A stretch of DNA of 13,316 bases from JACQID01 sp035290885 (GCA_035290885.1 DATDTL010000057.1:1-13316); one strand, 5' to 3'. Counted from the first letter of the stretch, positions 6,293 through 12,906 are shown. A program made the numbers and translations. Notes: generated by a model not told the origin, from the sequence alone.

Positions 6293-8114
6293 GAAGGCGC
6301 TTTCAGGCTTTGAAATAGCGCACGCTGTTCGGGAGATTAGAGCACTGGAAGGCTCGCGGATAGAAAAAATATACAATTTCGGCAAGGAGATGATAGTATC
6401 GGCGCAGGCCGGCGGCTTTTGCGCGTTTCCCGGCGGCTGTTTTTTGCTTTCGAAAAAGGAAGGCTTTGAAACCCCGACGAACTTTGCCATGCTTCTTAGA
6501 AAGTACATGAAAGGCAAGATAATCGAAAAGATATACCAGCATAACACCGACCGCGTGGCTGTTCTGCAGACCGAGGGCGCGTTTCTTGTCATGGAGATGT
6601 TCCACAAGGGGAACTTCATACTTACTGACAGTAAGTGGAAAATAATAATGCCGCTTGAGTTCCAGCGCTGGAAGGACAGGGGAATAGTGCCCAAGGAAGC
6701 GTACAAATTTCCAGAGAGCCGGGACATAAGGAAGCCGGAAGTTCTGCGAGCCGAGGCGGCAAACGGCGCTGAAAGGGCGCTTGTCATGAACGGCATAGGC
6801 AGGTATGCAAAAGAGGCTTTGGATGAGGCCGGCGTAACAGCGGGCGTGCCGGACGAAGCCGCGCTTCTGAGGCTTTCCAAAATTGTGAATTCATTTTTTG
6901 AAAGACAGACGGATGCACGGCTCGTGCAGGGCTCCGGCGGCTACGAGGACGCGATACCGTTTCCGATGAAGATGTATGAAGGGCGCATGAGAGAAGAGCC
7001 GAGCTTCAGCGCGGCGCTTGAGAAGGTGATAATGCGCGCCGCACCCAAGGAGAGCAGCGCTGCCGAGAAAAAGCTGGGTTCGGAGAAAAGAATACTTGAA
7101 CAGCAGAAGAGAAAGGCCGAAGAGTTTTCCGCAAAGGAGAAGGAGCAGAAGAGAAAGGCCGAAATACTTGAGAGGAACTACGCCGAGGCGGAAGTGCTTC
7201 TCAACGACGCCGCTGCGCTGAAGAAGGCGGGCAAGCTGAACGAGGCGGCATCGCTTCTTGGCTTTCGTGTGGCTGGAGCGGACGGCAAGAAAGGGACAGT
7301 GACAGTGAAATTTGAATCAGAGGCCGTGGAGCTTTCGCTCTCAAAAAACCTTCAGAAAAACCTTGGCGTTTACCACGAGAAGGCGAAGTTCTACCGGAAG
7401 AAGACCGAGAACATAGGCAAGGAGATGGGAAAGGTCCTTGACAGGATGAACGTTGTTGAGATGAAAGAGAAGAGAAAGGCCGCTGACAAGAGCATGAAGG
7501 TGAACAAGTGGTACGGCAAGTATAGGCACTTCTTCACATCGGACGGCTTCCTTGTCGTCTCGGGAAAGGACGCTGTCACGAACGAGGATCTGGTCAAGAA
7601 GCATATTGAGCCAAAAGACATAGTGCTGCACGCGGAAATACACGGCGCCGCGTTCACTGTCATCAAAACCGGCGACGCGCCGTCAGTAAGCGAGCAGGCA
7701 ATAAAAGAGGCGGCGCAGTTCGCAGCGTGCTACTCCAAGGCATGGGCAATGGGCCTTGGCGCGGTTGACGTTTATTGGGTCACGCCAGAACAGGTCGACA
7801 AGACGCCGAACTCCGGCGAGCATCTTGCCAAGGGCTCGTTCATGATTCATGGCAGGAAGAACTACCTCAAAGGCACGCGGCTTGCCCTCGCGTGCGGAAT
7901 AATCGACGGCAGGGTTTCGGTGGTGCCGCTTGAGACCGCTGTCAGGAAGACGCCAAAGCACATAGTATTGATGCCAGGGGACACGGATGCAAAACGGCTG
8001 TCAAAACGCGCCATGGACAAGCTGAAAGGAATATGCTCAAAATCCGAGCAAGCTTTGATAGAAGGCGCAAAAATCGACGGCATGATTCCGGCGGGGAGAG
8101 GGGCGTTAGGGTGA
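6282..8114 (+). CDS. rqcH: Ribosome quality control factor RqcH (NEMF/Rqc2/FbpA family)
   Basis: A 610-residue NFACT protein. In bacteria RqcH binds stalled 50S subunits and recruits tRNA-Ala to add alanine tails; eukaryotic NEMF/Rqc2 does the related CAT-tailing, and archaeal homologues are taken to act alike. Seen: an N-terminal NFACT-N domain from FEIAHAVREIR, with the D90-R91 pair (NTDR) required for tRNA binding in the family and the MEMFHKGNFILTD stretch; a middle helical region; a long charged coiled coil (about 258-405); then the NFACT-R domain (about 408-530) with KWYGKYRHFFTSDGF, LHAEIHGAAFTVIK and GSFMIHGRKNYL. A basic tail of about 80 residues follows. I chose ATG 6282 (or 6285) because an upstream in-frame ATG at 6213 lies wholly inside scpB and adds a non-conserved N-terminus. 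It is the last gene of the condensin operon. Confidence 0.93.
   Translation: MMNEKALSGFEIAHAVREIRALEGSRIEKIYNFGKEMIVSAQAGGFCAFPGGCFLLSKKEGFETPTNFAMLLRKYMKGKIIEKIYQHNTDRVAVLQTEGAFLVMEMFHKGNFILTDSKWKIIMPLEFQRWKDRGIVPKEAYKFPESRDIRKPEVLRAEAANGAERALVMNGIGRYAKEALDEAGVTAGVPDEAALLRLSKIVNSFFERQTDARLVQGSGGYEDAIPFPMKMYEGRMREEPSFSAALEKVIMRAAPKESSAAEKKLGSEKRILEQQKRKAEEFSAKEKEQKRKAEILERNYAEAEVLLNDAAALKKAGKLNEAASLLGFRVAGADGKKGTVTVKFESEAVELSLSKNLQKNLGVYHEKAKFYRKKTENIGKEMGKVLDRMNVVEMKEKRKAADKSMKVNKWYGKYRHFFTSDGFLVVSGKDAVTNEDLVKKHIEPKDIVLHAEIHGAAFTVIKTGDAPSVSEQAIKEAAQFAACYSKAWAMGLGAVDVYWVTPEQVDKTPNSGEHLAKGSFMIHGRKNYLKGTRLALACGIIDGRVSVVPLETAVRKTPKHIVLMPGDTDAKRLSKRAMDKLKGICSKSEQALIEGAKIDGMIPAGRGALG
7102..7163 (+). 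repeat. 20-nt direct repeat within the rqcH coiled coil
   Basis: AGCAGAAGAGAAAGGCCGAA occurs at 7102-7121 and again at 7144-7163, a period of 42 nt or 14 residues, which equals two heptads. It encodes QKRKAE twice in the coiled coil. A 14-nt partial copy (AGAAGAGAAAGGCC) recurs near 7468-7482. This suggests local duplication within the coiled coil. Confidence 0.6.
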
Positions 8115-8137
8115 TTATTCTTTCGGGCGTCTGGCCA

Positions 8138-8401
8138 TTACATTCCCCGATTTTGCCTACCCTTCAGCCTTTCCTTAGTTTTTGCTTGGTATAGCTCATG
8201 AAGGTCTTGTGGGGTGAGTTTGCCATCGTATGCCATATATTGACATATGTAGTGTAGGACATCTGGCCTATTCAAAAGTGAAAGTGGTATTTCCGGGTTC
8301 ATGCCATTTCTGTAAGCAATCGTCCTGATGCCATCGCCCGTGAGAATATATTCCAGCAGGAGTTGTGCTTTCATGTTGATAGGGTACTGCGGCATAATCA
8401 T
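8138..8401 (-). CDS. Unrecognised small protein, 87 residues
   Basis: I do not recognise this protein. It is predicted helical and soluble: an N-terminal KAQLLLEYILTGDGIRTIAYRNG stretch (helix, then a turn, loosely like a helix-turn-helix), a central LLNRPDVLHYICQYMAYDGKL, a TPQDLHELYQAKT helix, and a very basic tail KERLKGRQNRG that could bind nucleic acid. It lies 25 nt after tmk on the same strand but has its own TATA box (TATTTAAG). Measured from that box, the in-frame ATG at 8395 (codon 3) has the same spacing of about 26 nt as the leaderless genes here, so 8395 may be the true start. It converges on rqcH with 23 nt between the stops. It could be a lineage-specific DNA- or RNA-binding protein, but this is speculative. 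Confidence 0.65.
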   Translation of the reverse strand: MIMPQYPINMKAQLLLEYILTGDGIRTIAYRNGMNPEIPLSLLNRPDVLHYICQYMAYDGKLTPQDLHELYQAKTKERLKGRQNRGM

Positions 8402-8417
8402 ATGAATTTGGCAGGGA

Positions 8418-8425
8418 CTTAAATA
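8418..8425 (-). promoter_or_regulatory. TATA box of the 87-residue gene
   Basis: TATTTAAG on the minus strand, immediately after the tmk stop. The centre is 20.5 nt before the ATG at 8401 and 26.5 nt before the in-frame ATG at 8395. The same octamer stands before the helicase gene and the NUDIX pseudogene. Confidence 0.5.
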
Positions 8426-8426
8426 T

Positions 8427-9020
8427 TTATTTTAGGGAGCTTTCTATTATCGCAACAATTTCCTTGTGTATCTTTTGCATATTTCTGTTGCCGTTTATGA
8501 TATGAGAATTCGGGAACTCCTTGAGCAGCGAAAGGTAATTCTCCCGTATCTTTTTTAGTTTGCCGAGTTCCTCGAAAAGCTCAATGTGCTGGCGGCTCTT
8601 GCCTATGCGCTCCATGCAGATTTCCGGCGGCACGTCCACGAAGAATGTTATGTCAGGCCGCCTAAAAGCGGAATTGACTTTTTTTATAGTTTCAAGGCTC
8701 ACGTCCACGCTGCCGAATGCATATGTAGAGAGAATATAACGGTCGGATATCACTATCTTGCCCTCTTTTAGCGCCGGCTCTATTTCAGTGTCAAGATGAT
8801 GGGCGCGGTCCGCGGCAAAAAGCATCTGCAGCGCCAGAGGCGACGTTTTCCACTCGCGGCGCAGGCACGATTTTATCAGGCCGCCGATCAGTCCATCCGT
8901 TGGCTCTTTGGTCAGCAACGCTTTGCCTGCAAAGTAATTTTTGAGAAGGCTTGCCTGCGTGGTTATGCCGGAGCCGTCGAGTCCTTCAAGGACGTAAAAA
9001 TTCCCTTTCATGATTGTCAT
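8427..9020 (-). CDS. tmk: Thymidylate kinase (dTMP kinase) with altered P-loop
   Basis: A 197-residue Tmk of normal length; the family phosphorylates dTMP to dTDP with ATP in dTTP synthesis. Seen: P-loop region LEGLDGSGITTQ at 11-22, substrate motif EPTDG at 39-43, FAADRAHH at 68-75 for the nucleobase pocket, the catalytic DRY at 93-95, FVDVPPEIC at 127-135, and a lid region from 138 with RIGKSRQ and FEELGKLKKIRENY. The Walker A lysine is replaced by isoleucine (I19, codon ATA), one base from AAA. All other motifs look intact, so this is either a real variant or a sequence error. The ATG at 9020 is 24-25 nt from a TATA box and suggests a leaderless mRNA; ATG 9011 (M4) is an alternative. It is divergent from the NUDIX remnant. 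Confidence 0.92.
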   Translation of the reverse strand: MTIMKGNFYVLEGLDGSGITTQASLLKNYFAGKALLTKEPTDGLIGGLIKSCLRREWKTSPLALQMLFAADRAHHLDTEIEPALKEGKIVISDRYILSTYAFGSVDVSLETIKKVNSAFRRPDITFFVDVPPEICMERIGKSRQHIELFEELGKLKKIRENYLSLLKEFPNSHIINGNRNMQKIHKEIVAIIESSLK

Positions 9021-9037
9021 ATATTAATTCTTTTCAA

Positions 9038-9048
9038 TTTTATTTAAG
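9038..9048. promoter_or_regulatory. Shared TATA element of the divergent tmk/NUDIX-remnant pair
   Basis: TTTTATTTAAG on the plus strand, CTTAAATAAAA on the minus strand. The core octamer 9041-9048 is centred 24.5 nt from both the tmk ATG (9020) and the NUDIX ATG (9069). One element can thus serve both directions, the same geometry as between bud32 and nth. Confidence 0.55.
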
Positions 9049-9068
9049 CCTGCAATCTATTGATAATT

Positions 9069-9471
9069 ATGCAGGCAGAACGCCCCAAGGCGGGCTTGGG
9101 TGTAATGGTAAAGAAGGGGGCAAAGTTCTTTTCAGGAAAAGGCAAGCACGGCAACCGAACGCGGTGATTTCCCGGCGGGCATATTGAGTATGGCGAAACG
9201 TTTGAAGCGTGCGCCCGGCGTGAGACGCTTGAAGAAGCCGGAATAGAAATAAAGAATGTAGAATTTGCTTCTGCGACAAATGATATCTTTCCCGATGGCA
9301 AGCACTATATTTACAATTTTCATGCCTGCCGACTGGGACAGTGGCGTAGCCGTTGCAATGGAAAAGGACAAATGCGATGAAATCGCTCGGTTTTCTCTGC
9401 GAAAAGGAAGAGAAGCTGGCAGCAAGGATATGGTGGGCAAGGGAAACGATAGAGTGGATATGCCATCATAA
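9069..9471 (+). pseudogene. Decayed NUDIX hydrolase
   Basis: Pieces of one NUDIX protein appear in order but are not joined by an open frame. The first frame runs from ATG 9069 with ERPKAGLGVMVKKG to a TGA at 9165-9167, exactly where a residue should precede FPGGH. The same frame continues with FPGGHIEYGETFE and RRETLEEAGI, which make up a recognisable NUDIX box (GX5EX7REUXEEXGU), and then VEFASATNDIFPDGKHYIYNF, typical of the MutT/ADP-ribose-type subfamily. Near 9320-9332 the reading shifts frame, and ADWDSGVAVAMEKDKCDEI continues in another frame to a TAA at 9469-9471. The first frame ends at a TGA at 9378-9380. Two arginines before the first stop look like single-base changes from Gly and Trp codons. 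So there is at least one stop and one frameshift. Such enzymes hydrolyse nucleoside diphosphate derivatives; this copy should be inactive unless the sequence has errors. Confidence 0.85.
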
Positions 9472-9498
9472 AAAGTATAGCGGGTGCCGATAAGATGA

Positions 9499-11340
9499 TC
9501 AGGCCTTCCAGAAGTTGCGTATCTCCCGCTCCGGCGCGTCGGTGACCGTGAACTTGAAATCCGAAGGAAATACTTTGCGGTAGTTGGCCCAGAGAAAGCG
9601 CTCGTCCATGAAGATGCATACGCCGCGGTCGTTCTCTGTTCGTATGCACCGGCCTGCGGCCTGTATGGTTCGGATCATCGCGGGATAAGAATACCCGTAG
9701 TCCCAGCCGCGGCTGAACTTGAGGTCGTAGTAATCTATCAGGGACTTCGTTTCAAGGTCCGGCCGCTCAAGCGGAATGCCTACAACGATGACGCCGTTTA
9801 GGAAATCTCCTGCAAGGTCTATGCCTTCGCTAAAGGAGCCAGCTTGCACGCCAAGAAGGACCGCGCCTGTCTTGTGAAGAGCGATGAACTGGTTGTAAAG
9901 CGCCTTGCGCCCCTCCTTGTCGGCTTCCTTGTCTTCAAGAAGCGCGGGCTTGGTTATGGAATTCTTTATGAGCGGATATATCGCGTTCCTGAACGCATAA
10001 GACGGGAAGAATACAGCGCAATTTCCCTTCACGGCGTTCACGCACGACGAGACGTAGGAAGCTATTTTCCTGTACGTGTCGTCGCTGCGCTGGGAATACT
10101 TGGTGGTGATGCCTGGCACTATGAGGTTGAGGCGGTTCTCCCTTCGGAACGGCGATTCGTAGCTTTTCATTTCCGTGTTTTCGGGAAGGCCAAGCACGTT
10201 GCGATACATCTCCTGCGGAAAAAGAGTGCCGGACATCAATATAGTGGAATGCGACCTCGTTATTATCTCCTTCGTGTACATTGCCGGATCAAGGCAGGCG
10301 AGCGACAGCGTCACGAAGGATTTGCCTGATCGTGCCATTTCCTTGCGGATTATGCGGGCATAGCCTTCCTCGGCAAGCGACCATGAGTCAAGAAACTTGA
10401 GAAGCGATGCTATGTAAGACTTTTTCCGTTGCTTTGTCGCATACTGGGCCGCGCTGTCAAGGGTTTCGCTCATGGAATCAAAGTCGCCGATGCGGCGCTC
10501 CAGCTCTTTGAGAAAGTCTTCCTTGCCGACATAGCCTTCTTTCTCGTGCTGCTTTGCCATGGCGTTCAGAGTATTGTATATTTCGCCTGCTATATTCGCG
10601 GCATCGTGCATGGCAGCGAGCTTGGCCTCCTTTTCCGCGTTGAGAAGCGAAAACGTCGTGAGCTTCTGGGACATCAGGTCGCGCACCCGCGAAGGCAGGT
10701 TGTGCGCTTCGTCCACTATGAAGATGATGTCTTCAGGTTCCTTCTTTATTCTGGCGAGCGTCGCCGAACGGGCAGGGGAGAAGATATGATAATAATCGGC
10801 TATGATGACAGCGCTGGATTTTGCCGCTTCCATGAGGAGTTCATAGGAACAAAAACTTTCGGAAAACTTCTTCTTGAACTCCTCAGCGTGCAGGAATTCG
10901 TTGTTCAGCACCCTAAGCGCGCTCTTCGCCCTTTCGGTGACTGTCCGGTCATCCGTGCGCACGGCCTTGTAATAAGGGCAGCGCTCGTCCTTGACCATGG
11001 AGCGGCAGAAGTCCGTGAATTCGGAACTGGAAAAGTCAGCCACGTCCATGGAGCAGAGCCATTTTTTGCCTATCAAATCGGCAACGCTGAACTCGGCATA
11101 CTGGCGCAGCTTCTTTAGCGTCTCCAGCGCTATCTCATGCTGGCTGTGGCGCGGGGTGAGAAAGAACACGGTCTTGCCGTTGGCAAGCGCGTATTCCAGC
11201 GCCGGCGAAAGCGAGGCTGCGGTCTTGCCGAGGCCGGTCGGCGCGTTGGCTATCAGGTGGCGCTTCTGTTCTATTGCGTGACGCACGTCGTCCATGAATT
11301 CCTGCTGCTGGGGCCGAATTGAAGAAAACGGAAAGAGCAT
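9499..11340 (-). CDS. XPD/DinG-type superfamily 2 iron-sulfur DNA helicase
   Basis: A 613-residue 5'-3' helicase of the XPD/Rad3/DinG group, which unwinds DNA in repair and recombination. Seen: an N-terminal RPQQQEFMDDV Q-motif-like stretch; Walker A APTGLGKTA at 33-41; four cysteines at 96 (KWLC), 112 (FCRSM), 121 (RCPYY) and 164 (SFCSYE), spaced as in the 4Fe-4S domain; IADYYHIF near 180; the DEAH box at 210-213; a helical arch-like insert of about 220-340; LMSGTLFP; and in the second motor domain GSFSEGIDL, VVGIPLERPD and motif VI QAAGRCIRTENDRG. All key motifs are intact and the length is close to that of archaeal XPD. The C-terminus ends at FWKA. A TATA box 25 nt before the ATG implies a leaderless mRNA. 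XPD versus another member of this group cannot be settled by eye. Confidence 0.93.
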   Translation of the reverse strand: MLFPFSSIRPQQQEFMDDVRHAIEQKRHLIANAPTGLGKTAASLSPALEYALANGKTVFFLTPRHSQHEIALETLKKLRQYAEFSVADLIGKKWLCSMDVADFSSSEFTDFCRSMVKDERCPYYKAVRTDDRTVTERAKSALRVLNNEFLHAEEFKKKFSESFCSYELLMEAAKSSAVIIADYYHIFSPARSATLARIKKEPEDIIFIVDEAHNLPSRVRDLMSQKLTTFSLLNAEKEAKLAAMHDAANIAGEIYNTLNAMAKQHEKEGYVGKEDFLKELERRIGDFDSMSETLDSAAQYATKQRKKSYIASLLKFLDSWSLAEEGYARIIRKEMARSGKSFVTLSLACLDPAMYTKEIITRSHSTILMSGTLFPQEMYRNVLGLPENTEMKSYESPFRRENRLNLIVPGITTKYSQRSDDTYRKIASYVSSCVNAVKGNCAVFFPSYAFRNAIYPLIKNSITKPALLEDKEADKEGRKALYNQFIALHKTGAVLLGVQAGSFSEGIDLAGDFLNGVIVVGIPLERPDLETKSLIDYYDLKFSRGWDYGYSYPAMIRTIQAAGRCIRTENDRGVCIFMDERFLWANYRKVFPSDFKFTVTDAPEREIRNFWKA

Positions 11341-11736
11341 TCTTTGTCTTTCGCTACGAGGCTTAAATACCGGAAGAGAGCGAGGGGAAAGTGATTGGAG
11401 TCATGGCGTAAATATCACGGTATCATTGGTGGGTTTCTTTGCCAATCCATTTGAAATACCCTTCATTCCCGTTTGGTCGGCCATGCGGTTATGCACGGCA
11501 CGGAGTCGGAATGCATGATTTTTTCTTTCAGCGCCGAAGCATGGATTGTTGCATCTTCGCAATTATGGCGCATTTGTTCCGCTTCACAACCTGCCTTCCC
11601 ATTGATAAACCGATTTCATCGGAAGAAGTTGACGCAGGCAGTAACGCGGATGGAGGTGATTTTTCAGCTTCCTGATTGGAAGGGGGCAATATAACCGAAA
11701 CATATTTGTTTTTCATAAACTACGTTCTCGGACAGG
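11341..11736. other. Gap of about 400 nt without a convincing gene
   Basis: Apart from the helicase TATA box, no frame here gives a protein I can trust. The frame from GTG 11391 meets a TAA after six codons and is then open to 11675. On the minus strand, two adjacent frames carry protein-like stretches (HSDSVPCITAWPTKRE and NEGYFKWIGKETHQ) that would join only with a frameshift near 11465. The region may hold the remains of a gene. Confidence 0.4.
11362..11369 (-). promoter_or_regulatory. TATA box of the helicase gene
   Basis: TATTTAAG on the minus strand, centred 25.5 nt before the helicase ATG at 11340, giving a leaderless transcript. The plus strand reads CTTAAATA, also a good archaeal box A, so it could fire both ways. 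Confidence 0.55.
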
Positions 11737-11745
11737 TTTTATAAA
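11737..11745 (+). promoter_or_regulatory. TATA box of rpl21e-rpo4
   Basis: TTTTATAAA, centred about 34 nt before the ATG at 11775. Transcription would begin near 11767, leaving an 8-nt leader that starts with the GTGAT Shine-Dalgarno. This is the best match to a canonical TATA box in the window, as expected for a ribosomal protein operon. Confidence 0.6.
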
Positions 11746-11766
11746 CCTTGCCATTGATAGAAATAA

Positions 11767-11771
11767 GTGAT
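11767..11771 (+). promoter_or_regulatory. Shine-Dalgarno GTGAT of rpl21e; fixes the start
   Basis: GTGAT lies 3 nt before ATG 11775, in the same AAGTGAT-NNC-ATG context as the RHH gene at 2568. It supports ATG 11775 over the in-frame ATG at 11748, which would add nine residues not found in L21e and which lies upstream of the predicted transcription start. Confidence 0.55.
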
Positions 11772-11774
11772 AAC

Positions 11775-12050
11775 ATGGTAAGGAAATCGTACGGCAAAAT
11801 GAGGGGCACGCGCTTCAAGATGCAAAGCAGCGGAAAGATCACTGTGAACCGCTTCCTTGCAAAATTTGAGCCGGGTGACAAGGTTCATATTGACTTCCGT
11901 TCCCATCAGGGCGTTCCGAACCCGAAGTTTCAGGGGAAGACGGGCATGATAATTTCAAAGAGGGGCAACGGATACGAGATAAAGGTGGCAGACATGTCGG
12001 CCGCCAAGAAGATATATCTCAAGCCAGAGCATCTTAGGAAGGCGAAATAA
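11775..12050 (+). CDS. rpl21e: Large ribosomal subunit protein eL21 (L21e)
   Basis: A 91-residue archaeal/eukaryotic L21e, a 50S protein with an SH3-like barrel. Seen: the family N-terminus MVRKSYGKMRGTRFKM, then GKITVNRFLAKFEPGDKVHI, the conserved PNPKFQGKTG loop near residues 48-57, IISKRGNGYEIKV, and the closing KPEHLRK. Length is normal for archaea. Its stop TAA shares one base with the ATG of the Rpo4 gene (TAATG), so the two are coupled; this gene order is widespread in archaea. Confidence 0.95.
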   Translation: MVRKSYGKMRGTRFKMQSSGKITVNRFLAKFEPGDKVHIDFRSHQGVPNPKFQGKTGMIISKRGNGYEIKVADMSAAKKIYLKPEHLRKAK

Positions 12051-12379
12051 TGGAGATAATTGCAGAAGAGGAACTGGACAGGCACGATGCCAGAGGCATA
12101 ATGGAAGCCCGTGCCGGCGTGAAGGAGCTTATATACGAGCAGAAGATATGCCTTGAATACCTGCAAAAGCTTCCGTCGCTGAGCGATGCAAAGCTTAAGC
12201 AGCTAAGGGAAGACCTCTCCAAGATAGCGATTCTTAAAGCGAGATACATAACGCTGATAACGAACATCCTTCCGAATACCGACGAGGAGGTGGACGCCTT
12301 GTTCTCCAAAGAAAGGACGAACCTCAAGAAGGAAGAAATCCACCAGATTGCCGAGATTGTCAGGAAGTATGCCGGATGA
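12050..12379 (+). CDS. rpoF: DNA-directed RNA polymerase subunit Rpo4 (RpoF)
   Basis: A 109-residue homologue of archaeal Rpo4/eukaryotic Rpb4, which with Rpo7 forms the stalk of RNA polymerase, used in initiation and RNA binding. Seen: an N-terminal strand region MEIIAEEEL, a helical middle with KELIYEQKICLEYLQKLPSLS, then the conserved LITNILPNTDEEVDALFSKER (about 69-89), where P-x-T-x-E-E is the family signature, and a C-terminal HRDC-like helix EEIHQIAEIVRKY. The length is typical. It starts within the rpl21e stop. Its stop codon lies in the loop of a hairpin (12369-12390). Confidence 0.93.
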   Translation: MEIIAEEELDRHDARGIMEARAGVKELIYEQKICLEYLQKLPSLSDAKLKQLREDLSKIAILKARYITLITNILPNTDEEVDALFSKERTNLKKEEIHQIAEIVRKYAG

Positions 12380-12390
12380 GCTTCCGGCAT
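12369..12390 (+). other. Hairpin spanning the rpo4 stop codon (possible 3' end element)
   Basis: ATGCCGGA and TCCGGCAT form a perfect 8-bp stem with a 6-nt loop, TGAGCT, that contains the TGA stop of rpo4. No strong T-run follows at once; TATTTTAG comes 10 nt later. It could mark the 3' end of the rpl21e-rpo4 mRNA or stabilise it. Confidence 0.4.
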
Positions 12391-12400
12391 GAGATTAACA

Positions 12401-12408
12401 TATTTTAG
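12401..12408 (+). promoter_or_regulatory. Possible TATA box of the membrane protein gene
   Basis: TATTTTAG, centred about 28 nt before ATG 12433 and so suitable for a leaderless transcript separate from rpo4. Confidence 0.4.
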
Positions 12409-12432
12409 TACTTTGCTACAATAAATCTTTTT

Positions 12433-12774
12433 ATGAATATTGCAAGAGAAGCAGTTCCATACGTAGTCGGAGCATTGGAAGGCATTGGAATCGGTGCTCT
12501 GCTGTCGGCATATATCGTGCCTGCCAGAGAAGGCGTTTCCAATGTGCTAAGTAATCCTGTATTTTATGCAATGGCCGTTGGGCTGGGCGCGACTGTGTTA
12601 GGTTCTGTTAACAGATTTGTCTATGTATGCTTTGACAGGCCCGAAAGACCGGAAGCTGCGCCGTATATTTCATCGCCTGATAGTGCTCAGACAGAAGATA
12701 GGACTGCGGGGAGAAACCGTTATGCAGGCAGTGATAACAAATGGGGCGGGGAAATAACTCTCCCAAAAATATAA
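12433..12774 (+). CDS. Unrecognised small membrane protein, 113 residues
   Basis: I recognise no family. Seen: two hydrophobic segments, about 9-29 (rich in Gly, Ala, Ile and Leu) and about 41-65 (PVFYAMAVGLGATVLGSV), separated by a short polar turn with AREGVSN; then a hydrophilic tail of about 48 residues rich in Pro, Ser, Asp and Arg that ends in ITLPKI. There is no clear signal peptidase site. A hairpin topology with both ends on the same side of the membrane is likely. It lies between rpo4 and the DUF655 gene, which are neighbours in many archaea, so it looks like a lineage-specific insertion. The ATG at 12433 is about 28 nt from TATTTTAG, suggesting a leaderless mRNA. Confidence 0.65.
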   Translation: MNIAREAVPYVVGALEGIGIGALLSAYIVPAREGVSNVLSNPVFYAMAVGLGATVLGSVNRFVYVCFDRPERPEAAPYISSPDSAQTEDRTAGRNRYAGSDNKWGGEITLPKI

Positions 12775-12906
12775 ACGCGGCAGGGCGAGGAATCATTTAT
12801 TGTACAAAAGGCCAAAGGGCTGTTTGCAATCTACACATCTTAGCGCGGGAATGATGCAATAGCGGGATAGCGTTCCATTTCTGAACAGATTACGACTGGA
12901 AGGAAA

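Noticed and set aside
5870..6880. A 336-codon minus-strand open frame across scpB and rqcH
   Set aside because: Both sense genes have strong family signatures; the antisense product has none.
9165..9167. TGA in the NUDIX frame read as selenocysteine or a recoded codon
   Set aside because: A second frame disruption lies downstream and no SECIS-like element is visible, so decay is simpler.
11528..11716. A minus-strand 62-codon frame in the gap after the helicase
   Set aside because: Low-complexity Pro/Ser content, no motif and no promoter at suitable spacing; kept only as part of the gap description.
12851..12893. C/D-box guide RNA (ATGATGC then CTGA)
   Set aside because: The C box is imperfect and no D'/C' pair lies between; the ATGATGA on the opposite strand near 12988-12994 also lacks a CTGA partner.
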